Assembly: GCF_002081715.1 (NCBI RefSeq)
Contig: NZ_MUKP01000027.1
Location: forward strand, 1-64,000
Length of the DNA: 64,000 nucleotides
DNA from: Nocardia donostiensis
GTDB taxonomy: Bacteria; Actinomycetota; Actinomycetes; Mycobacteriales; Mycobacteriaceae
Reading direction: 5' to 3'
A program made the position numbers and the translations under genes. This document shows positions 46,236 to 57,493 of this stretch, piece by piece (position 1 is the first letter of the stretch; the number at the start of each line of letters is the position of its first letter). The notes below the pieces were generated by a model that worked only from the letters and a program-made list of their open reading frames with translations, ran no database searches and had not been told where the DNA came from.

Positions 46236-46966
46236 CCGAACCTGCGATCCAGGTCAGCGATGTCACCGTACACTACGGCGAAGTCCGCGCCCTCGAACGA
46301 GTCGATATGACCATCGCACCCGGACGGGTGTGCGGGCTGATCGGTATGAACGGGTCCGGGAAAACCACCCTGTTCAAAACGATCATGGGACTGGTGACAC
46401 CCGACCACGGAACCATTCGGGTGCACGGCGGAAAACCGGCAGCCGCGCGCAAGAGCGGGATGGTGGGCTACGTCCCGCAGAGCGAGGCGGTGGACTGGTC
46501 GTTCCCGCTGTCGGTGCGCGACGTCGTCACCACCGGACGCTACGGCCGCATGGGTTTCACCCGGCGGGCGCGGCGCGAAGACCGGGCTGCGGTCGCCGAA
46601 GCGCTGGACAGGGTCGAACTCACCGATCTGGCCGACCGGCAGATCGGGCAGCTGTCGGGCGGGCAGCGTAAACGCGCGTTCGTGGCCCGCGGGATCGCCC
46701 AGAGAGCGACCGTGCTGCTGCTCGACGAACCCTTCGCCGGGGTGGACAAACGATCCGAAGCCACCATCACCGGGTTGCTGCGCGAGTTGGCCGCCGACGG
46801 CGCGACTGTCCTGATCTCCACCCACGACCTGCACGCCCTGCCGGGGCTGGCCGATGAAGCGGTGCTGTTGCTGCGCAGCGTACTCATGCACGGCAGACCC
46901 GAGGACGCGTTGCGGCCGGAGAATCTGGCGCTCGCGTTCGGTCTCGACGTGCTCGGGCAGCGGTGA
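46232..46966 (+). CDS. Manganese ABC transporter ATPase (MntB/PsaB-type)
   Basis: 244-residue nucleotide-binding subunit. Walker A GMNGSGKTT (residue ~40), Q-loop VGYVPQSEAVDW, signature LSGGQRKRAFVARG, Walker B TVLLLDEPFAGVD, and H-loop STHDLHAL. The GYVPQ...VDWxFP stretch is common to metal ABC-3 ATPases (MntB, SitB, ZnuC). Overlaps both neighbours by four bases, making a tight three-gene operon. Confidence 0.93.
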   Translation: MTEPAIQVSDVTVHYGEVRALERVDMTIAPGRVCGLIGMNGSGKTTLFKTIMGLVTPDHGTIRVHGGKPAAARKSGMVGYVPQSEAVDWSFPLSVRDVVTTGRYGRMGFTRRARREDRAAVAEALDRVELTDLADRQIGQLSGGQRKRAFVARGIAQRATVLLLDEPFAGVDKRSEATITGLLRELAADGATVLISTHDLHALPGLADEAVLLLRSVLMHGRPEDALRPENLALAFGLDVLGQR

Positions 46967-47853
46967 GCGCCGTGGACATCGTCGAATTCGTGATCGATCC
47001 GCTGCGTTACGCGTTCATGGTGCGTGCCCTCACGGTCAGCGTGATCGCCGCCGTGGTGTGCGGGCTGCTGTCGTGCTGGCTGGTGCTGGTCGGCTGGTCG
47101 CTGATGGGGGACGCGGTATCGCATGCGGTGCTGCCGGGGGTGGTGCTCGCGTATATCGCGGGGGCGCCGTTCGCGATCGGTGCGGTGATCTTCGGATTTC
47201 TCGCCGTCGCACTGATCGGGGTGGTCCGGGACACCAGCCGGGTCAAGGAGGACGCGGCGATCGGCATCGTGTTCACCACGTTGTTCGCGTTCGGGCTTGT
47301 GCTGGTGTCGGTGACGCCGAGCCAGACCGACCTCAATCACATCATCTTCGGCAACCTGCTCGGGGTGAGCCGCTCGGATCTGACGCAGATCGCGATCCTC
47401 GCCGCCATCGTGTTCGCCGCGCTGGTCCTGAAACGGCGCGATTTCACCCTCTACGCCTTCGACCCCACCCATGCCTACGCGATCGGGCTGAGCCCCCGCC
47501 TGCTCGGTGCGGCGCTGCTGGGGTTGCTGGCACTGACATCGGTGGTCGCCCTGCAGGCGGTCGGTGTGATCCTCGTGGTAGCCATGCTGATCATTCCGGG
47601 CGCGACGGCGTACCTGCTCACCGACCGTTTCGGCCGGATGCTGCTCATCGCGCCTGCGCTGTCGGCCTGCTGCGCCGTGGTCGGGCTGTACCTCAGCTAT
47701 CACCTCGATACGGCCTCCGGCGGCATGATCGTCGTCACCCAGGGGATCGCGTTCACCCTGGTGTACCTGTTCGCGCCCCGGCACGGAATCATCGGAACCC
47801 GTATCGCCGCGGCACGCCGCCGAGCGGTGACCGCCGCAAGCGGCGCCGACTGA
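46963..47853 (+). CDS. Manganese ABC transporter permease (ABC-3 family)
   Basis: 296 residues with eight or nine hydrophobic helices. ABC-3 landmarks: LSCWLVLVGWSLMGDAVSHAVLPGVVLAYIAG at the N-terminus (the D-A-x-S-H-A-V-L-P-G pattern), FGNLLGVSRSDL, and VALQAVGVILVVAMLIIPGATAYLLTDRF carrying the coupling helix. Starts with GTG overlapping the ATPase stop. C-terminus is basic and cytoplasmic (ARRRAVTAASGAD). No terminator was recognised after it. Confidence 0.93.
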   Translation: MSAVDIVEFVIDPLRYAFMVRALTVSVIAAVVCGLLSCWLVLVGWSLMGDAVSHAVLPGVVLAYIAGAPFAIGAVIFGFLAVALIGVVRDTSRVKEDAAIGIVFTTLFAFGLVLVSVTPSQTDLNHIIFGNLLGVSRSDLTQIAILAAIVFAALVLKRRDFTLYAFDPTHAYAIGLSPRLLGAALLGLLALTSVVALQAVGVILVVAMLIIPGATAYLLTDRFGRMLLIAPALSACCAVVGLYLSYHLDTASGGMIVVTQGIAFTLVYLFAPRHGIIGTRIAAARRRAVTAASGAD

Positions 47854-48185
47854 CGTGCTTACGGGGACCGAGCGAGCGCCTACGATACAGCGTCCAGCCA
47901 CTGCGGTGACCACTTCCGGCAGCGTGCCGAGGCGCCGCCACCCTCATCCCGCCGACAGCGCCGGTCGAGCCGTTCTCTAGCTCCTCCCTGAAAAGAGCGG
48001 ATTCAACCCTCACCAGTTGGGTTCGGTGTTTCGCCGCAGACAGCTGGAAGCGCAGGCATTGCACAGTCTTACGCCCGCTCCGCAGGCGTTTATGTCTCCG
48101 TCGGCCCAGCGGCGACAGCCCGGGCCTGTACCGGATGCGCTGTCTTCCGTCTGAACGCGGAGGCTTGCGCGCTACGTTCGCTGGA
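47854..48185. other. Intergenic region between manganese importer and radC
   Basis: 332 bp between convergent genes. Minus-strand open frame 47789-48211 is Arg-rich with no family features and overlaps the permease end; I do not call it. No strong hairpin found. Confidence 0.5.
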
Positions 48186-48863
48186 TCATTCGGAAGCAAG
48201 AGGGTCGGCACTGCTCCATTGCTCCCCCGCGATCACCACATGGTCGAGGAACCGCAAACCCACCGTGCGCGCCGCTGCGGCGAGTATGGTGCTGGCGCGA
48301 CGGTCGTCGACGCTGGGCGTGGGATCGCCGGACGGATGGTTGTGCGCGATCGCGAATGCCCGCCCGTCGTGACGCAGCACCGTATTCAAGATTTCCCGCA
48401 CCGGGACGGCGACCTCGTCGATGGCTCCCTGGGCGACGAAAACCCGCCGCCGTAACCGGTTGCGGGCATCGCACACCAGCACCAGCAGCCGCTCGACCCG
48501 CGCACCCGCGAACAGCGGCCGCGCCGCCAGCATCACATCTTCGGAGCAGTACAGCGGCGGAGCGGGTTCCGGGCTGCTGCGTGCCCGCACCCCGAGCTGG
48601 AACGCCGCGATAATGGCGGCGGCCTTCGCCGCGCCGACCCCGGGACGGCGGGCCAGTTCCTCCGGCCGTGCCGCCGCCAGGCCTGCGACGCCACCGTGTT
48701 CGGCCAGCAATGCCGTGGCCAGTTCCAGTGCGCTCTCGCCGCGACGCCCGTGCCCGAGCAGCAGCGCGAGCAGTTCACCGTCGCTGAGCGCGTGCGGGCC
48801 CAGCTCGGCGAGTCGTTCCCTTGGCCGCTGGGCCGCGGGCAGGCTGCTGATCGGTACGGACAT
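48186..48863 (-). CDS. radC: RadC-family JAB/MPN domain protein
   Basis: 225 residues. N-terminal helix-hairpin-helix region (PRERLAELGPHALSDGELLALLLG, then RRPGVGAAKAAAII) and a C-terminal JAMM-like metal site AHNHPSGDPTPSVDD with upstream glutamate in GAIDEVAVPVREI. Members are linked to mobile DNA and repair, but the E. coli radC mutant effect was traced to another gene, so biochemical role is unsettled. ATG at 48863 has AGGGGGAA upstream. The orphan VapB gene lies 91 bp upstream on the same strand. Confidence 0.9.
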   Translation of the reverse strand: MSVPISSLPAAQRPRERLAELGPHALSDGELLALLLGHGRRGESALELATALLAEHGGVAGLAAARPEELARRPGVGAAKAAAIIAAFQLGVRARSSPEPAPPLYCSEDVMLAARPLFAGARVERLLVLVCDARNRLRRRVFVAQGAIDEVAVPVREILNTVLRHDGRAFAIAHNHPSGDPTPSVDDRRASTILAAAARTVGLRFLDHVVIAGEQWSSADPLASE

Positions 48864-48954
48864 CGTTTCCCCCTGGCGTATGCGGTGTCGGCACCGGATC
48901 ATGCCACCACCCACCGACACGCTGCCGCGGTCTGTGTCCCCCGTCGTCCTGCGC

Positions 48955-49158
48955 TTACCTCTCGACTGCTGCCAAACCGCGACCGTGTGCGCCGGAGAGC
49001 GCATTCCCGGCCAGCTTCTCCATATGCCGAAGCTGCCGTTCGTGAACTACGATCCGCCGCAGCGCCTCGTTCACGGTGGCGTTGCTGGTCGAGGTGCCCA
49101 TAATGGCACCGGCCGCCGCCAGCAGCTTCTGGTCGAGATCGATCCGCACAGTCTGCAT
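48955..49158 (-). CDS. Orphan VapB-type antitoxin (ribbon-helix-helix, DUF2191-like)
   Basis: 67 residues: MQTVRIDLDQKLLAAAGAIMG, then STSNATVNEALRRIVVHERQ, the usual VapB dimerisation/DNA-binding region with the T-V-N-E-A-L-R-R helix, and a C-terminal toxin-binding tail (EKLAGNALSGAHG). AGGAGG-like ACGCATG/GGACG context before ATG is adequate. A PIN toxin gene would normally overlap its 3' end, but the next gene is radC 91 bp away and no PIN frame exists here. Either the toxin has been lost or this acts on a toxin elsewhere. Confidence 0.75.
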   Translation of the reverse strand: MQTVRIDLDQKLLAAAGAIMGTSTSNATVNEALRRIVVHERQLRHMEKLAGNALSGAHGRGLAAVER

Positions 49159-49302
49159 GCGTCCTCCTTAATACATTCGCCATCTTGCGTCATATCGCCG
49201 CGGTATGTGCGATAAATGACACGACAGTCCGGCTACTAGACAGTTTGCCCAGTTGACCGCCGTTTTGTTGTCAGGACGGGCGGACGGTGCTTGCATCGAA
49301 GT

Positions 49303-50190
49303 ATGTTCACCGAAGCTCAGCTGTATTCACCGGTCACCCGCGCCGGCGACGGCGACGTAACGGTGCATCTGAGCGACGAGCATCCCGGCGTGCACGACGA
49401 CACCTACCGCGCCCGCCGCAACGCCATCGCCGCCCTCGCGCTGGATTATGTCCCTGGCGCACCGGTGCCGCATATCGACTACACCGCAGCAGAAGAACAG
49501 GTGTGGCGGATCGTCGCCGCCGAACTCGCCCGTAAACACCGGACCTATGCCTGCCGGGAAGTACTCGAGGCCGAGGCACGGCTGCAGCTGCCTACCGACC
49601 GCATTCCTCAACTGGACGAAGTTTCGGCCGCACTGGCCCCGCTGACCGGCTTCCGCTATGTGCCCGCCGCCGGGCTGGTGCCGCTACGGGAGTTCTTCGG
49701 CTCGTTCGCCGACCGGATCTTCCACTCCACCCAGTACATCCGCCACCACTCCGCCCCGCTCTACACCCCCGAACCCGATGCCATCCACGAGGTGATCGGG
49801 CACGCCAACCAGATCGCCAGCCCGCGTTTTGCCGCCGTCTACGCGACCGTCGGCGCCGCCGCTGCCCGGCTGGCCACCGAACCCGCGCTGAAATTCCTTG
49901 CCAATGTGTTCTGGTTCTCGATGGAGTTCGGCGTGGTCCGCGAGCACGGCGAAATCCGTTGCTATGGAGCGGGTTTGCTGTCTTCCTACGGTGAGATCGA
50001 GGAGTTCCGCCATGCGGATCTGCGCCCGATCGATATCACCGCGATGGGTACCGCCACCTACGACATCACCCGCTATCAGCCGGTTCTGTACTGCGCCAGG
50101 TCGGTTACCGAGATCGAAGACGTGATCGGCGGTTTCTTCGACACGATGGATGACGACACGCCACTGCGGGCCGCGGCCGCCGCAAGCTGA
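49303..50190 (+). CDS. phhA: Phenylalanine 4-monooxygenase
   Basis: Hydroxylates L-phenylalanine to L-tyrosine with tetrahydropterin and oxygen. 295 residues; single-domain bacterial type without the ACT regulatory domain. Iron site: HEVIGHANQIASP (two His) and NVFWFSMEFGVVRE (Glu). Pterin-contact segments VPAAGLVPLREFFGSFADR and GYAGLLSS-like YGAGLLSSYGEIEEF are also seen; substrate-loop YIRHHSAPLYTPEPDAIHE. ATG at 49303; weak ribosome binding site. Single gene. An assimilatory or catabolic role for Phe/Tyr is likely; no tyrosine-degradation gene is nearby. Confidence 0.94.
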   Translation: MFTEAQLYSPVTRAGDGDVTVHLSDEHPGVHDDTYRARRNAIAALALDYVPGAPVPHIDYTAAEEQVWRIVAAELARKHRTYACREVLEAEARLQLPTDRIPQLDEVSAALAPLTGFRYVPAAGLVPLREFFGSFADRIFHSTQYIRHHSAPLYTPEPDAIHEVIGHANQIASPRFAAVYATVGAAAARLATEPALKFLANVFWFSMEFGVVREHGEIRCYGAGLLSSYGEIEEFRHADLRPIDITAMGTATYDITRYQPVLYCARSVTEIEDVIGGFFDTMDDDTPLRAAAAAS

Positions 50191-50367
50191 TCCGGCCCGT
50201 CGGCCGTCCACCAGCGGTCGTGGATGCCCATCGAAGACCGCACCGGCCGGCCAGCCGGTCCGTCGTATCGGTATCACCGCTGGTCAAGCCCACTACAACA
50301 GCCAACGCATCGGTACGGCGCGTTCAATGCGACGCGCGCGGAACCGCTCGCTAGGCTCATCGGCACG

Positions 50368-51657
50368 ATGAACGTCAGGGATTTCCGCCGCCACACCGCA
50401 CGCTGTCTGGGCCCGGTGCTCACCGTGGCCACCGTTACCGCCGGTTTTCCGGTTCTCGCCGTGCCCGCGGCCGCGAACCCGCCCACCACCTCTGCATTCA
50501 GCACCCCGAACACCGACAACTGTCCGCAGAAAACCCAGCCGCCACCACCGATCGATTCCTCGGAGGTTCCCGCACCGGGTGAACCGACCCCCACGAAGCT
50601 CCCGGTGCCGTCACCTCCGATCGGCGGCGAACGGCTCGGCGAATGCGGTGTAGTGCTGCCCAAGGGCGCACCCCCGGCGCCGCAGGACATCTCGGCGACG
50701 GCATGGATGGTGTCGGATCTGGACACCGGCGCGGTACTGGCCGCCAAGGACCCGCACGGCCGCTACCGTCCCGCCAGCACCATCAAGGTACTGCTGGCCG
50801 CGGTTGCGCTGCGCACCCTGGACATGGATCGGGTGGTGGTGGGCACCCAGGCCGACGCCGATGTCGAAGGCAGCCGTGTCGGCATCGGGCCGGGTGGGCG
50901 CTACACCAATCACCAGCTCATGCAGGGGCTGATCATGTGCTCTGGCAACGACGCCGCTCACGCTATCGCCGCCCAGCTCGGCGGTGACGATGCCGCGGTG
51001 GCGAAAATGAACGACCTGGCGGCCTCGTTGCGCGCCCTCGATACGCGTGCCGCGACCCCGTCCGGCCTGGACGGGCCGGGGATGAGCACCTCGGCCTACG
51101 ATCTGTCACTGCTGTTCCGCGAGGCGATGACCATCCCGCTGTTCGCCGAGCTGATCGGCACCGAACAGGCCGATTTCCCTGGTTATCCGGCCAATCCCCT
51201 TATCCCGGGCGATACCGACCACCCCGGTTTCCGGATCGGCAACGACAACCAGCTGCTCTACAACTATCCCGGCGCGCTGGGCGGTAAAACCGGCTTCACC
51301 GACGACGCCCGCCAAACCTTCGTCGCCGCGGCCGAGCGTAACGGCCGCAGGCTGGCCGTTACGCTCCTGCAGGCCGACGTGCTGCCGATCCGCCCGTGGG
51401 AGCAGGCGGCGCGCCTGCTCGACTACGGTTTCGCACTCGACCCTGACGTGTCGGTCGGCGACCTGCCCGGCGACGAACCCGCCCCCGAGTCGAACACCGC
51501 GATCCTGGCCGCCCCACCCGACGGCGATATCAGCCATCTGGCCCAGCCGCCGTCCTCCGGCCAGCAGGAACAGTTGCGGGTCGCCCTGGTTGCCGTCGGC
51601 TCGATCGCCGTGGTGCTGTTGCTGCTGCTGGCGCGACGAAGCAGGCGCCGCCGCTGA
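50368..51657 (+). CDS. dacB1: D-alanyl-D-alanine carboxypeptidase (low-molecular-weight PBP, DacB1)
   Basis: 429-residue S11 peptidase that trims the terminal D-Ala of peptidoglycan stems outside the membrane. Signal peptide RHTARCLGPVLTVATVTAGFPVLA with AAA cleavage; Pro-rich linker (residues 38-90); active site SxxK in RPASTIKVLLA (about residue 135), SGN in IMCSGNDAAH, KTG in LGGKTGFTDDA; C-terminal single transmembrane anchor followed by RRSRRRR. Length and anchor agree with M. tuberculosis DacB1 (Rv3330). No ribosome binding site is evident before the ATG at 50368; start placed by signal-peptide position. Convergent with the YihY gene. Confidence 0.93.
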   Translation: MNVRDFRRHTARCLGPVLTVATVTAGFPVLAVPAAANPPTTSAFSTPNTDNCPQKTQPPPPIDSSEVPAPGEPTPTKLPVPSPPIGGERLGECGVVLPKGAPPAPQDISATAWMVSDLDTGAVLAAKDPHGRYRPASTIKVLLAAVALRTLDMDRVVVGTQADADVEGSRVGIGPGGRYTNHQLMQGLIMCSGNDAAHAIAAQLGGDDAAVAKMNDLAASLRALDTRAATPSGLDGPGMSTSAYDLSLLFREAMTIPLFAELIGTEQADFPGYPANPLIPGDTDHPGFRIGNDNQLLYNYPGALGGKTGFTDDARQTFVAAAERNGRRLAVTLLQADVLPIRPWEQAARLLDYGFALDPDVSVGDLPGDEPAPESNTAILAAPPDGDISHLAQPPSSGQQEQLRVALVAVGSIAVVLLLLLARRSRRRR

Positions 51658-51718
51658 TATGTGCCGCCGTGACAAGGCGGATTCGTCACCACCACGGGGT
51701 CGCGGGCTTACCGCACGA

Positions 51719-52747
51719 TTACCGTTTGCGGCGACGCAGACCGGTCAATGCCACAGCGGCCAACACACCCGCGCCGAAGGAAGCCAAGGAAGCTACTGGA
51801 CCGCCGACCGGCGAAGCCTGCATCCGGGGCTGGATGAGCGCGGGCCCGGGCACCGGTACTGGCTCGGGTTGCTCGTTTTCCTGCGCCGTCGCCGCCCACG
51901 CGGTGGCGAACAGGATGATCCGGTAGACGACATAGGCGAACACCATGATGCCGAGGATCGAACCGAACGCCGCGCCCGCCGGACTGTCCAGCACCGAACG
52001 CAGGTAGATGGACGCGACGACCTTGAAGATCTCGAAAGCGACCGCTGCCAGCGCCGCGGCCTTCACGGCGCTGGTGAAGGTGACGGGCTCGCGCGGCAGC
52101 CTGGCGATGATCCACACGAACACCGCCCAGGACGCCAGCAGCGCGAGCAGGGTCGACAATAGCCACAGCACCCAGCGCGCCCCGGGCATCTCGTCCAGCC
52201 CGACCGATCCCAGCAGCTGCCGCCCGAGCCCACTGGAGGCGACCGCAGACAGGCCGAGCGATACCGCGAACGCCAGCCCGAGACCGACCAGCGCACCCAG
52301 ATCAGAGATCTTGGTGCGCAGCCAGTTGCCGTCCTGCACCGGCTGTTCCCACTGTTCGGTGAGCGCCGCACGCAGGTTCGTCATCCAGGACAGCCCGCTG
52401 TAGAGACCGGTGAGCAGGCCGAGCACACCGACGGTGGTGCGGGATTCGATGGCTCGGTCGATGAGGTCGTTGATCTGGTCGCCCATCTCGCCCGGAATGT
52501 TGTCCACCACCGAGCTCTGGATCTCGCGCAGCAGCTCGGCGTTGCCTGCGAGCACGAAACCCGCTGCGGCAAAGGCGATCATCAGCAGCGGGAACAGCGA
52601 CAGCACGGTGAAATAGGTGATACCTGCCGCATAGTGGTTGCCGCGTTGCGTCTGATACCGCTCGGCGGCGCGCACCAGATGGTCGAGCCAGGGCCGCGAT
52701 GTCACATTACGTTGCGCCGCGGCTTTGATGTTGTCGATCAACTGCAC
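51719..52747 (-). CDS. YihY/BrkB-family inner membrane protein
   Basis: 342 residues with about six transmembrane helices: HYAAGITYFTVLSLFPLLMIAFA is the hallmark of the virulence factor BrkB/YihY family; others include VGVLGLLTGLYSGLSWMTNLRAAL, LGLAFAVSLGLSAVA and FGSILGIMVFAYVVYRIILFATAW. Cytoplasmic C-terminal tail is Pro-rich and ends in RRRKR after one additional hydrophobic stretch. Function unknown in the family despite the name (formerly mis-annotated ribonuclease BN). GTG start at 52747 has GAGGGG seven bases upstream. trpS lies 43 bp upstream on the same strand, so both are probably cotranscribed. Confidence 0.88.
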   Translation of the reverse strand: MQLIDNIKAAAQRNVTSRPWLDHLVRAAERYQTQRGNHYAAGITYFTVLSLFPLLMIAFAAAGFVLAGNAELLREIQSSVVDNIPGEMGDQINDLIDRAIESRTTVGVLGLLTGLYSGLSWMTNLRAALTEQWEQPVQDGNWLRTKISDLGALVGLGLAFAVSLGLSAVASSGLGRQLLGSVGLDEMPGARWVLWLLSTLLALLASWAVFVWIIARLPREPVTFTSAVKAAALAAVAFEIFKVVASIYLRSVLDSPAGAAFGSILGIMVFAYVVYRIILFATAWAATAQENEQPEPVPVPGPALIQPRMQASPVGGPVASLASFGAGVLAAVALTGLRRRKR

Positions 52748-52790
52748 GTTCAAACCCCTCAGCCGGACCTCGCCGGATGCGACGAACGGG

Positions 52791-54825
<2,035 letters not shown>

Positions 54826-54847
54826 CACAGCCTCCTCATCGAGCCCA

Positions 54848-54889
54848 TCTGGCAATAGCATCCTCCAGATACTCTCTTTCTGGCAATAG
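54848..54889. promoter_or_regulatory. Direct repeats between the MpaB-family and TetR genes
   Basis: TCTGGCAATAG occurs at 54848-54858 and 54879-54889, 31 bp apart or about three helical turns. The second copy is followed by TTGGC-containing dyad GGCTCAGCC (54889-54897). Likely a repressor site for the divergent TetR protein. Confidence 0.5.
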
Positions 54890-54957
54890 GCTCAGCCAAA
54901 ATTGTGGCTCGTGTGGCGTCCCACCGATATCGGTTCGACACCTGACAGAATCGAGGC

Positions 54958-55599
54958 GTGGCAGCGCAGCGGACCTATGGCGGTATCTCCGCGGACGAGC
55001 GCCGGGCGCAGCGACGCGCGGCGCTGCTGGAGGCCGCGTTGGACATCATCGGCACCCAAGGTTTGTCCAAGCTCACCGTGTCTGGTTTGTGTACCCAGGC
55101 CGGGCTCAACGAGCGGTACTACTACGAGAGCTTCGACAGCCGTGACGCAGTGCTCACCGCCCTGTTCGACACCATTGCCGAAGAACTGGCCGCCGCCATC
55201 CTCGGCGCGTTGCACACCGCCCCCGACGATTCAAGGGCCAAGGCGCGGGCCGCGATCGCCGCCGGTATCCATCTGCTCACCGACGACCCGCGCAAGGCGG
55301 AAACATCGCTGGTGGCGTCGATGGCGACCCCGCAGTTGCGCGCCCGCACCACCGAAACGATCCGGGTGTTCGCCCGCATCGTCGCCACCGAGGGCGTCGA
55401 GTTCTACGGTATCGCCGACCCCGCACCGGACCCGGTGATCGACTTCCGCGCAACCTACTTGGTCGGCGGCCTCATCCAGACGCTCACCGGCTGGCTGCGC
55501 GGCGAACTGGCGATCAGCCGCGACGAGTTGATCGAGCACACCACCGATGTGTTCGTACTACTGGGCGAGGATCTCGCCAGCCGATTACGCCACGCCTGA
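54958..55599 (+). CDS. TetR/AcrR-family transcriptional regulator
   Basis: 213 residues. N-terminal helix-turn-helix: RRAALLEAALDIIGTQGLSKLTVSGLCTQAGLNERYYYESFDSRDAVLTALFD is the TetR_N domain. The C-terminal ligand/dimer domain is divergent with no identifiable ligand. GTG start at 54958. It is divergent from the MpaB-family oxygenase gene across 132 bp that hold an 11-bp direct repeat, so it most likely represses that gene. Ends 13 bp before the convergent xth stop. Confidence 0.9.
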   Translation: MAAQRTYGGISADERRAQRRAALLEAALDIIGTQGLSKLTVSGLCTQAGLNERYYYESFDSRDAVLTALFDTIAEELAAAILGALHTAPDDSRAKARAAIAAGIHLLTDDPRKAETSLVASMATPQLRARTTETIRVFARIVATEGVEFYGIADPAPDPVIDFRATYLVGGLIQTLTGWLRGELAISRDELIEHTTDVFVLLGEDLASRLRHA

Positions 55600-55612
55600 C
55601 CAGCGCTCGACA

Positions 55613-56407
55613 TCACCGATACTGCACGGTGACCGGCGCATGATCGGACCAACGTTGCGCATAGGTCGCGGCCCGTTCGACCACGGCCTGCTTGGCCCGG
55701 GAAGCGAGCTCCGGCAACGCCAGCTGGTAATCGATCCGCCAACCGGCATCGGTGTCGAAAGCACGGCCCCGATACGACCACCAACTGTACGGGCCCGCAC
55801 CTTCAGGGTGCAGGACACGCACCACGTCGACATAGCCTGCGGCAAGGCGCGCATCCACCCAGGCGCGTTCGGTGGGCAGGAACCCGGACTTCTTCAGATT
55901 CCCCTTCCAGTTCTTCAGGTCCCGCTCGGTGTGCGCGATGTTCCAGTCGCCTGCAACGACGTAAGAACCGGTGCGGGAGCTCATCTGTCCCATATGCACA
56001 GCCAGTTCATCCAGGAACCGGTACTTCTCTTCCTGTCGCGGGGTGTCCGCCTCGCCGGTATGCACATACACGCTGGCGACGGTCACTTCGTCGAACTCGG
56101 CTTCGATATACCGGCCCGTATCACGGAATTCGCTGTCCGGGCTGATCCCGATCCGCACCGTGTTCGCGGGCCGCCGCGACAGAATCCCCACCCCGGCGCG
56201 GCCTTTCGCGGCGGGCTCGGCGTGCGCCAGATGCCATCCGCCGGCCAGTGCGGGCGCGAGCGCGGCGGCGGTCTGTGCGTCGTCGGCGCGGGTCTCCTGC
56301 AGGCAGACGATATCGGCCTCGGTGGTAGCCAACCAGGCCAGCAGGCCTTTCCCTGCGGCGGCACGAACACCGTTGACGTTCACAGTCGAGATGATGTAAG
56401 GCACCAT
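55613..56407 (-). CDS. xth: Exodeoxyribonuclease III (AP endonuclease)
   Basis: 264 residues of the EEP nuclease fold: ISTVNVNGVRAAAGKG, LQETRADDAQ with the metal Glu, RYIEAEFDEVTVASVYV, GDWNIAHTERDLKNWKGN (catalytic Asp-Asn), WRIDYQLAL and the terminal SDHAPVTVQY His. Cuts abasic sites and 3'-blocked ends in base-excision repair, complementing the Nei glycosylase elsewhere in the window. ATG at 56407 (MVPYIISTVN); a GTG next to it is also possible. Divergent from the hydrolase gene with 61 bp between. Confidence 0.93.
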   Translation of the reverse strand: MVPYIISTVNVNGVRAAAGKGLLAWLATTEADIVCLQETRADDAQTAAALAPALAGGWHLAHAEPAAKGRAGVGILSRRPANTVRIGISPDSEFRDTGRYIEAEFDEVTVASVYVHTGEADTPRQEEKYRFLDELAVHMGQMSSRTGSYVVAGDWNIAHTERDLKNWKGNLKKSGFLPTERAWVDARLAAGYVDVVRVLHPEGAGPYSWWSYRGRAFDTDAGWRIDYQLALPELASRAKQAVVERAATYAQRWSDHAPVTVQYR

Positions 56408-56468
56408 CCGACCGTACAATGCAGTGCACCGATACTCCCCGTTCGTGCTCCAGGAAGGGGTGGTGACA

Positions 56469-57335
56469 ATGACGTCAGGCACCTCGAACACCTCACACAC
56501 CTCAGCGTCCGTTTCCATCACACCGACCAAGGCGCTGCACCTGGGGTCCGGTGATCCGCTGCTGTTACTGCACGGGTTGCTGCTGTCACCGCACTACTGG
56601 GAGCAGGCCGCGAACCGGCTCGCCACCCAATGCGAAGTGTTCGCACCGACACTCGCCGGACACTGGGGTGGCCCCGAATCCCAGCACCACGCCCTCGGCG
56701 CCCGCGAACTCGCCGACCATGTGGAAGCCCAACTCGACGAGATGGGTTGGCGCACCTGCCATATCGCAGGCCACTCGCTCGGTGCGGCCGTCGGTGTCGA
56801 ACTCGCACGCCGCGGCAGGGCCCGCACCCTCACCGCCATCACCCCCACCGGCGGCTGGACATCGTCCTCCCCCGTGCGCTGGCGGGCGGCCTGGAAATTC
56901 GCGGCCCTGATCCCGCTCGTATGGGCAGGCAAACATCTCGGTGGTTTTCCCGTCGGCAACCCGCTGAGTCGCTGGTTCGCCGCCCGCGCGCTGACCAAAC
57001 ATCCCAGCGCCGTTTCCCGCCGCGACATCACGGCTGTTCTCACCGCCGCCCTCGGCTGCCCCGCCCCGATCCCCCTCATCACAGGCCTGCTCGGCCCCGC
57101 TCTCGACGACCTCTCCACCCTGCACACCCCGGTCCGCCTGCTCCTCGCCGAAGCCGACCACATCCTCCCCTGCCGCGTCTATGCCCGCCGCTACCTGCGC
57201 GAACTCCCCGACACCGCCGACCGCATCCTCGTCAACGGCGTAGGGCACGCCCCCATGCTGGAAGCTCCGGACCGCATCGCCACCCTCATCGCCGAGCACG
57301 TGTATGCGAGCCGTACTCATCTTCGTGCGGTGTAG
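56469..57335 (+). CDS. Alpha/beta-fold hydrolase
   Basis: 288 residues. Fold elements: GDPLLLLHGLLLSPHYW with oxyanion HG, nucleophile elbow HIAGHSLGAAVGVELARRG (Ser near 105), acid Asp in LLLAEADHILPCRVYARRYL, and His in NGVGHAPMLEAPDRI. Cap domain around residues 140-200 is helical. Substrate not predictable (esterase, lactonase, or epoxide/haloalkane hydrolase). ATG at 56469 with AGGAAGGGG nine bases upstream; GTG at 56463 is close to it and may serve instead. Ends before a bidirectional terminator facing icd. Confidence 0.88.
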   Translation: MTSGTSNTSHTSASVSITPTKALHLGSGDPLLLLHGLLLSPHYWEQAANRLATQCEVFAPTLAGHWGGPESQHHALGARELADHVEAQLDEMGWRTCHIAGHSLGAAVGVELARRGRARTLTAITPTGGWTSSSPVRWRAAWKFAALIPLVWAGKHLGGFPVGNPLSRWFAARALTKHPSAVSRRDITAVLTAALGCPAPIPLITGLLGPALDDLSTLHTPVRLLLAEADHILPCRVYARRYLRELPDTADRILVNGVGHAPMLEAPDRIATLIAEHVYASRTHLRAV

Positions 57336-57441
57336 GCGCGGGCCGGGTCGACAATTGCAGCCTGCTGGACGCCCTCGCCGCCCAGAGTCTCCTCAGTATG
57401 TGCCCCAGGCCGCACCGACGCGTTCGGTCCTGGACGCACAT

Positions 57442-57472
57442 CGGGCACCCGCGTCTCATACGCGGGTGCCCG
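57442..57472. terminator. Bidirectional terminator between hydrolase and icd
   Basis: Perfect 13-bp arms CGGGCACCCGCGT (57442-57454) and ACGCGGGTGCCCG (57460-57472), loop CTCAT. On the plus strand GTTTGTT follows. It lies between convergent genes. Confidence 0.85.
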
Positions 57473-57493
57473 GTTTGTTCGAGAAAACTCTGG

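Noticed and set aside
47789-48211. 140-residue minus-strand frame between the manganese permease and radC
   Set aside because: Arg-rich, no ribosome binding site, overlaps the permease end; no family resemblance.
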